A program made the position numbers and the translations under genes. The notes under the pieces were generated by a model, which was not told where the DNA came from, searched no databases, and worked only from the letters and a program-made list of their open reading frames with translations. Shown here in pieces: positions 57,111-64,000 of a stretch of DNA of 64,000 nt; positions within the stretch are counted from its first letter, which is position 1, and each line of letters starts with the position of its first letter. Source of the stretch: Phalacrocorax aristotelis (lineage: Eukaryota; Chordata; Aves; Suliformes; Phalacrocoracidae); contig NC_134282.1 in the NCBI RefSeq assembly GCF_949628215.1, positions 2,339,001-2,403,000 of the forward strand. Direction: 5' to 3'.

Positions 57111-60100
57111 GGGGTGTGTGGATAAAATAAGCTCTTTTATTTTATTTTTTTGCTTGTTTTTGGTTTTTATTTTGCATTTTACAACGGTTCTCCCATCCTG
57201 GTCCGAACACCCCCCCGTGCAAATTGTGCATTGCATCTTCTAGACAGGCTTGCACGGTTGATGCAACGTATACGTTTCCTCCATATAGGTCTTGCAATAG
57301 GACGACATGTGGCTTGTTATTATTGTTGTACACCCCATCTTTCCCCGAAAGGGTTAAATTTACCGTGTTGTTCCAGGTGAATTTAATCTTTCATCACCCA
57401 ATTTCCTTTTTAGGCAGCTTGAGAGAATAAAAGTCTCCCCTTGCTCGTCTTTTGCTTTATCCCCTGAAGAGCAAACTTTGTATGTGCTTTATGGCAGAGG
57501 CTTGTTGCTGCAGATGACACGTGAGTCTGGAGGAAAGTTTGGTTTGCAGGTCGCCGTGTAGGAAAGTGAAGTTTGCTGGTGAAGTTTTTACTACTCTCCA
57601 GTGTGCTCGACTTCCTCGTTTTTCCTGTCTGTGTAAATCAAATTCCTCCTGATTTATTGGGGGTGGGGTGGGGGAATCACAAAACGTATCACTTCTTTAT
57701 TATTCAAGCGGAGAGGCACGATCAGGAGAACAAAGTCTTTGTGGCGTGAGGCGGGGGGGGGGGAAATGTTCTGGGCTTGTCTTGATTCTCTTTCCTGTCG
57801 TGTGGTGCTAAAACAAATGTCTGAGGACGCTGAGCCCGATGAGCGAGGTCCTTCGGCGCTGCGGGCTCTGGCCTTTGGGCGCTCACCGGGGCTCTGGTTT
57901 GTGCCCCTCTGAGAGAGAGGGCACCATTTGCAAACACGACGTTTGGGTTTTGAGCCGTGCCCCAGCTTTCGGGCGCGCTGGGAGGTTTTAGGCCCTTGTC
58001 TTGCTCCTGAAGGCTCTTACGCTTGAGGCTCGTCCTTGAATTTGGGGCCTTCCCTTGGACTAACGCAGGTTAACCCTTGAGGACCGATCCTGCCAACTCT
58101 CTTGAATTTAAGTGAGTGGGTACGTGCTCGTGGATGAGCGTGTGAAGACTTTTTTCCTCTTAACTACAGAAAAAGAAGGGCCGCGCTGTTGTGGTGGTGG
58201 TGCTTAGGGTGCAGGTGTAAATGATCGTAGCAAACTTTCTGTGGTTTCTTGTAGTGATTTTTTTTTTTTCTCTTTGCTTTTGCCTAAGATCTAATGGAAC
58301 ACAAGGTAGCGCGTTACTTACCTAAGATCACCCGAGCTGTCGCTGCCATAAGTTTTTCTCAGCGGAAGGTGGGTTTGCCTCCGTGAGACCAGGGTTCATG
58401 TGGTACCGTGCCTTGGGAGCTCGGTGGCATGGCTCCCAAACTGTTATTGAGAACACCTGGAAAATGCTCAGCTCTCACCCCACGAGGAAAGGGGAAGGAA
58501 ATGTAATTTAAATGTATGAAAGCTGTTGGGGCTTGGCTTTTTGGGCTTTTTCTTTTTTTTTAAGGCTGTGCAGGAGTCTATGATTTTTTTGTTCGTGTAA
58601 ACGTGTGCAGCCATAATGCGTGTGCATAGCATAAAGCATGCAATAATTACAGGAGATGCTGTTGCTTAAGGTTTTTTTTGCCCCCTTCAAACAGGTAGTT
58701 ATGACTCTTTTTTTTCCTGTGAGGTTTTTTTTTTTATATGGATACTTCTTGCAGTGTTACTCTATATATGGTAATTATTGATGTTTGTGTAACGCTTTGA
58801 AGTTGCAAGGCATGGCATGAGCACTAAGTACCCAACAGCAGCACTTCATAGTCGTTTTCGCATCATAAAAGAGTTTGATGCTAAAAAGCGCCACGGCCTG
58901 AAGCATAAAGAGGCTCTGGATGGATTAGGGGAAATGGTCAAAATTGTTTATAATGTCATTTTCAGGTAATATTTTTTAGTTAGGAAAAACAGATCTGAAT
59001 AACCTGAAGCAAACGGAGTTATTTTACCTAACTTGATTTTGGTTCTGGAATTTAATTTACCCTGGGCTTCACATTTGAGTCAGAATGTGTTTGCTGTTAT
59101 AAATTTTGTAGTGGCAGTAAAGACCCACATCCTACAAGGATGTAATCGTGCAGAAGTCAGGAAGTCCTGTAAAGAAACACACACAACTTTGCGAACATCA
59201 GTGGTCTAGTTCGCTTGAATAAGCTCCGCAGATGTCTGTGAAGTTGCTTGCAGAAGCGAAGCGTGTTTTGCGTTAGTGGTGGGGCAATAGGACATGAATC
59301 TTTCACGATGCTTTTTTGGTATGGCAGCGCTGCTGAGTGTTTTGGGGAAGGATGAGGCAGTGGCAGGCGTGACACCTTTCTCTTGCTAATCCTGTTTCTC
59401 TGCTCGTCTAGAGCCCCAAGAGACAGCTGCCCTTCCCCCCGAGTTTTTGCATGCTTTGCCTGTCTCTTCTGTCCCGCCTTGGACCCGCAGCCATTTGGGA
59501 TCGTGGTGCCTGCGGGAGTTTTGACACCTTGCTGCAGAGGATGCTACTGGCGAGTGGAGAAGAGCCAGACCCAAACCTGCCGCTGGCTCTTCCCCCTTCT
59601 GAACTGGATAGGGAGGCCGTAAAGTGGTCCAGTCTCCGCTTCGGAGAGGAGAGGACAGGGTGTGTTGCGTCTATAGTGCAGTATCGTGATACCGAGATGG
59701 GTCATACTGAAGTACAAACTTTTTTTTTTTTTTAATCCAATTGGTGGTGTTTACATTGAGACCTGTGGTACTGTTAGGTGCACTGACCATCCTTAGTGGG
59801 TGTGTTTGCGCATGCGTATGCGCAGGGAGTATAGGGTGTGATAATGACTGTACATTTGAAGCCCTAAACATCAGCTCATGCAAGTAGCTGCAGGTTGGGA
59901 GAGAAGTGAAAGTGCATATGCGCGCTCTGTAATTATGCCTGTTCGGCTCCTACAAAAAGCAACTGCTGCGAGAATATACCCATTGCATGCTTGTTTTTAA
60001 ATATAAATTTAAGTGTTTGCATTAGGTGAAGAAGTGTCAGAAGTTTTCCATTAGGAGCGATGACTGACAGCTCTTTCCAGTGTTTTGGAGTTGCGTTGCA

Positions 60101-63100
60101 GTGTTCCTGTAATACCTCCGAGTTAGCAGGCGATGACGAGAGAGTTCCTATGTTCCTGCTATTGATATAGCTACCCTTCTCCCAAACACGTTCAGCGCTT
60201 GAAGCGCTGCAGTATGGGGTTAGACGGTCTTAATTTCTCTAAAGTAGCTTAATGGCAAGAGTGACCTGACTAGAAAAAGGTTCATCCAGTGATCCCAAGC
60301 AGACTCGATAGAGACGGCTTTATTCACCTCGTGGTTGGTTTCCTCCAAGATAAAGTACGACAGTGAAACGAGGAATAGGAAATACCTTTTCAGGTGGAAT
60401 TGTAGGGGAATATGTTGGCTTTCTTTTAATTTTGCAAAATTGAATTAGCTAACTTGAGGTAAAAAGTAGCGAAGACGAGGCAGCATAGTTGTCACTTTGT
60501 GAGGTTGAGTGAAAAAGTACAGAAGTCTGGTCTAGAAATCACTCTGCCAGTTTGTGTGAAAACTGAACAACTTCTCCTCGTTCGGGTTCTGCCTTGTGGT
60601 ATCTAATCCAAGACGAGAGGGCCCTTTTCTTCCTTCTCGTAACGAAAACAAAGCTGAAATTGTTTATACAAAGCACCCTGGAGTCTTAATGGCCGCATTT
60701 GAGCTGGAAGATGAGTTTTCCTTCAGTTCTGGAGGATCTATAGAACCGTAACCCGGCTTACCCTCCGAAACATTAGTTTTTAATGCTTCACCACGTGTAT
60801 TTTTGCGACATCCTTTAGACTGTCCTTTTTCTACCACTAAGGAGAGTTAAAGAAATTTTTCCTTGATAAGAAATAAGCGGTCATTCCAAGCCGGAGGATG
60901 TGTAACCGCAGGGGAAAATGCAGGCACTGGTCGGGTGTGTAGGATCTAGCAGGCTTGGCTAGCCAAGGCGTGAAACTGCAGGTGTTGCAGCTTACCCCTG
61001 CTCCCGCTTTCTCGGATGGGCTGATGGCTAGAAAGACTTCTGAGAATATTTTCTTACCTGTAGAAATAACAGTAAAAAGGGTTGGTGAATTGGTGCAGCT
61101 TTCTGAAAAACCTACTGAAAGAACCACTGAAGTGACGTGGAGGAGTTTTGAGGATTTTCTCAGCCAGTGTAAGCGGCGGCTTTCAGAGAGTCCCCTCTCA
61201 GTTTTTGGCTCTAAGTGTACGTGGCATAATTCAGTGTGACGTAGAGATACCAAGGCCCTTCTAAATAAGTTACCTTAAATACCAGGAGCGACATACCTCA
61301 GTATGCCATCAGACTAATCGGTCCTTGCTTCAGGATGAGTAACGCGAGCAGGCCAGGTGTCAACCTGAGCTGGTTCAGTGCCCGCGTGCGGCCCTTCGCG
61401 GTGCCCCGCACAGCTCCGAGAGCTGCACGGCGTGGTGGGAGCAGGGTTTGTGCTGTAGTTCGGCTTGGTGCAAGCGTGGCTCTTCCTAAGAGTATAAACT
61501 GGCATCTGCACCTGTAAAGTAAGGTATTAATAGTCATATTTTCGAAGATGCTGAGTCCCTGCAGTTGCGTGTGCAGTTCGCAGCCTCTGTGTGAGCTTAG
61601 CGTTTCTAAAAATCAAGTCTTGCAAGTGGTTTGCTGGCTTTTGCAAACTCCCGTGAGGGTGTAGTTCCTGTTTCTTTCCGGGAGCAGCATTAGTAAAAGG
61701 CTATGTGGTGTACTCTGACTTGCATTTATTGTTGTAATTCTTAAGTCTCCATGTTGCAAAGGAGCAATCTTGTTTATTAGTAATGTCTAGCAGTAAAAAA
61801 ATCAGAGTCATCCAGAGGAAAAACAGTTTTGTTTTTTTTTTTTTTTTCCTTTTATGACCTGAGATTCAGTTCAATCTCCGTTCAACGTGTATCGCAGAGA
61901 CGCTCTCTGCAGCCATGTGCCATATGCAAACACACTGAGTGTTATTTCAGATCGCTGGAGGTGCGTTACGAGGAGCTTAGCTGGTGTGGTGTGAGTAGTA
62001 GGCCTGCCTTCCCCCCCGGCGGGGCGATGGTTCTGCCAACCCGGCAGGGCAGGCAAGCAGCTGTCTCTGCAGCTAACACTAGTGCTGCTCTTAACCCGTT
62101 GCGGGGTTTGGGGAATGATTCGGTCGCTTCCCCGGCTGCGTGCAGAGCTCCCACCGAACCCTCCCTGACGTCAGGTCGACGGTGGGTTTTTATGAATTAG
62201 GACTGTGAGAGTGGCTCTGGAAACTTTCCTGTTCTGTCGGCAGCTACGTGCCTGCTGGCAGCGACTCCAGAGCGTGCAGGGAAGAGCTCTGTACGGCCTA
62301 TTCGCCGGAGCGTTTTTCCAGCATGATGAGTTAGGGTCAAATATTTACTATTCATGAAAACGTCATGCTAAATACTGTGCCCCATGCCAAAACCGCAGAA
62401 ATTGTTAAGGTTTAGAGCCCTAAATATAACCTATCGTAAAAGTTGCATCCATTTGACATGAGCAGTGTTAAAAGTTCGAGCTCTTCACGTGGGTGACCTA
62501 TTGCCGGCAAACCCCGAGCTGGGAATTCCTCTGATTGCAAGCACATGCGAGGTGAACTTCAGTCCCCTGATGGTTCCCTGAAAGTACCAGGCAAAGATGA
62601 GGCAGTTTGGTTTCCTGGAAGGAGTTGTCCAGGCTGGCCGAGGAGAGGAGTAACAGGTTTTGTAGCTCTTTGGTGTTTTTTTGGACAGGCTGATTAATGC
62701 TCGGGTGTCAGCCTGACTTCTGAAAATACATTTTTGCCTTGCAAAAATAGCAAAAAAAAGATCTACTTATTTTTCATTTATCATTGGTATTGGTCTAACT
62801 TACAGCCCTGTTTGGAACAAATGAGAAGTTTTGCCATTAGTTTCAGCAGTTGGGAGAGTGTTAAGTGTGGCTGGAAGTTTTACCTTAAAATACCAATTGA
62901 TCTTAACTGAGATGAGGCTGTCTGACACTCCCCCATCCCCAGCTTCCAGGTCCTTTGAGCTCCTGGAAATGATGAGAACTTTTCCTCTTTTAGGTTAAGT
63001 CTAAATTTGTGGGGAAAAAAATAGTTTTGATATTGCATAGACCTATGGGGGAAATAACAAGAGATCTGGGTCAAAAAAGTAGGACGTGTAAGATTTAGAA

Positions 63101-64000
63101 GCTGTTGAAGTGTGTTTATTTGTCCTATATTAGGTTAAAGGAAGTATTGGTGCTTTCAGTTTGGCCATATGTCCTTCAGTCTGCGGTGTTCTGTAAAGGG
63201 AAGACAACTGTTAAACAATGAATCACAGCTAATTTTTGTATGGATGTCAACATTCTTCTCTAGTGCAGAAATTTGTGCTTGGGTATTAACACAAACATGC
63301 ATTCCTAAATACAGACTCCTAGCGATAAATTTTAATTAGGAAGCGCTTTGTAAAATTTTGGATTTTTGCCACGATGATACTTGTGAGTCTGTAACATCCT
63401 TGCTTTGGGGTTACCTGCATTCAGATTTCATACTTTTTAATGTGCTTTTAAAGCAAAGTTAGCGCAGGTGTGGATGGAGGGAAATGAGGAACGGTGTTGT
63501 TGAACCATCTACTGATGTTGACGCCAAATATATTGTGCTCGGAACATATCTCGCATGGCGATGGATGAGCAGTTTCTTACAGCTAATGCAGCTGATCCGG
63601 GGTTTAGGGAAGCGGGGTCCGTACTCCCTGTAGAACGCGGATGTCTTGCTGATGCAGACGTGGTACCTGAGTTTTCGCTTTATTTCAAATGCGCAACTAA
63701 ATTTCACAATCTGGTGTGCCTTGTTTAGACTGTAAATTTCTAGCGCTCTGCTAGACGAAAAAAGGCAGGAATATGAAACTTCAGTATGTTGAATTGCGAT
63801 AAAACTTAAGCAAAAATACAATGAAATGGCCTACTAAGCAGTTCTGCAGAGCTTCATCTGATAGCAGGAACGGATATCTAAATGTAGCTGATTAATAGAA
63901 ACCAACCTTTTTTTTTTTTTTTTTTTTTGTCAGCTTTCACCATGATAGTAAATATTTGTCACAATTGTTTGAGTTGTAAGAAAAACGTTTTTGTATTTCT
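57111..64000 (+). other. Presumed beginning of a long first intron
   Basis: From the island's edge to the end of the window the DNA is of ordinary composition with no recognisable exon. If the donor at 56,432 is used, this is intron 1 and the next exon lies beyond 64,000. T runs occur at 58,261, 58,723, 59,721, 61,835 and 63,908. A mixed (TG)/(CA)-free, repeat-poor sequence prevails. One ancient repeat scrap is listed at 61,539. A CpG-rich patch lies at 61,375-61,440. Frames up to 138 codons show no known domain. Confidence 0.5.
61539..61568. repeat. Ancient palindromic repeat scrap
   Basis: TTTTCGAAGATGCTGAGTCC and CTGCAGTTGC resemble an arm of the old sauropsid repeat TTTTCAAAGGTGCTGAGCACCTGCAGCTCC. 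Only about 30 bp is matched. Confidence 0.35.

Noticed and set aside
58260-58375. Second exon of the 56-kb gene, after a T-rich tract ending in CCTAAG
   Set aside because: The acceptor-like site is followed by a short frame that ends in a stop without a good donor. No known protein sequence was recognised.
1-64000. Virus-derived elements, CRISPR arrays or bacterial-type operons
   Set aside because: No long terminal repeats, gag/pol/env-like or capsid-like segments, spaced CRISPR repeats or tightly packed gene runs were seen. The CR1 signatures place the DNA in a bird genome.

Overview
The window looks like nuclear DNA from a bird. The evidence is three 3' fragments of CR1 LINEs, two of them long and closely alike (5,616-6,200 minus and 23,105-23,765 plus; short relic at 42,945-43,040 minus), very low interspersed-repeat content, GC-rich minisatellites, and worn ancient amniote repeats. 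The species cannot be told from the sequence. No complete protein-coding gene, rRNA, functional tRNA, CRISPR array or virus-derived element was found. The many open frames of 60-340 codons lie in GC-rich or repeated DNA and do not resemble known proteins, except two that cross the CR1 reverse-transcriptase tail.

Layout. 1-20 kb: intergenic DNA with worn repeats and AT-rich blocks that look like enhancers. 20.2-21.6 kb: a C-rich minisatellite (unit about 25 bp) joined directly to a CpG island carrying a GC-box array, a CRE-like site and a YY1-like site. This is a likely promoter, but I found no convincing first-exon splice donor. 21.6-50 kb: more gene-poor DNA, with the second CR1, candidate regulatory blocks and several CpG-dense patches. 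50.0-50.5 kb: a purine-rich minisatellite. 55.25-55.53 kb: a homologous minisatellite in the opposite orientation. 55.5-57.1 kb: a second, larger CpG island. It probably holds a non-coding first exon on the plus strand, ending at a consensus splice donor (exon end 56,431), followed by strongly G-rich DNA. 57.1-64 kb would then be the start of a long first intron.

Reading as a whole: a gene-poor regulatory landscape leading up to the promoter of a rightward-transcribed gene whose coding exons lie beyond 64 kb. Such arrangements are common for developmental regulators, but the gene cannot be named from what is here. The most unusual feature is that both CpG islands sit directly downstream of a C-rich minisatellite and both show a switch from C-rich to G-rich plus strand at the presumed start region. 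The second island's minisatellite also has an inverted, partly identical partner about 4.8 kb upstream.
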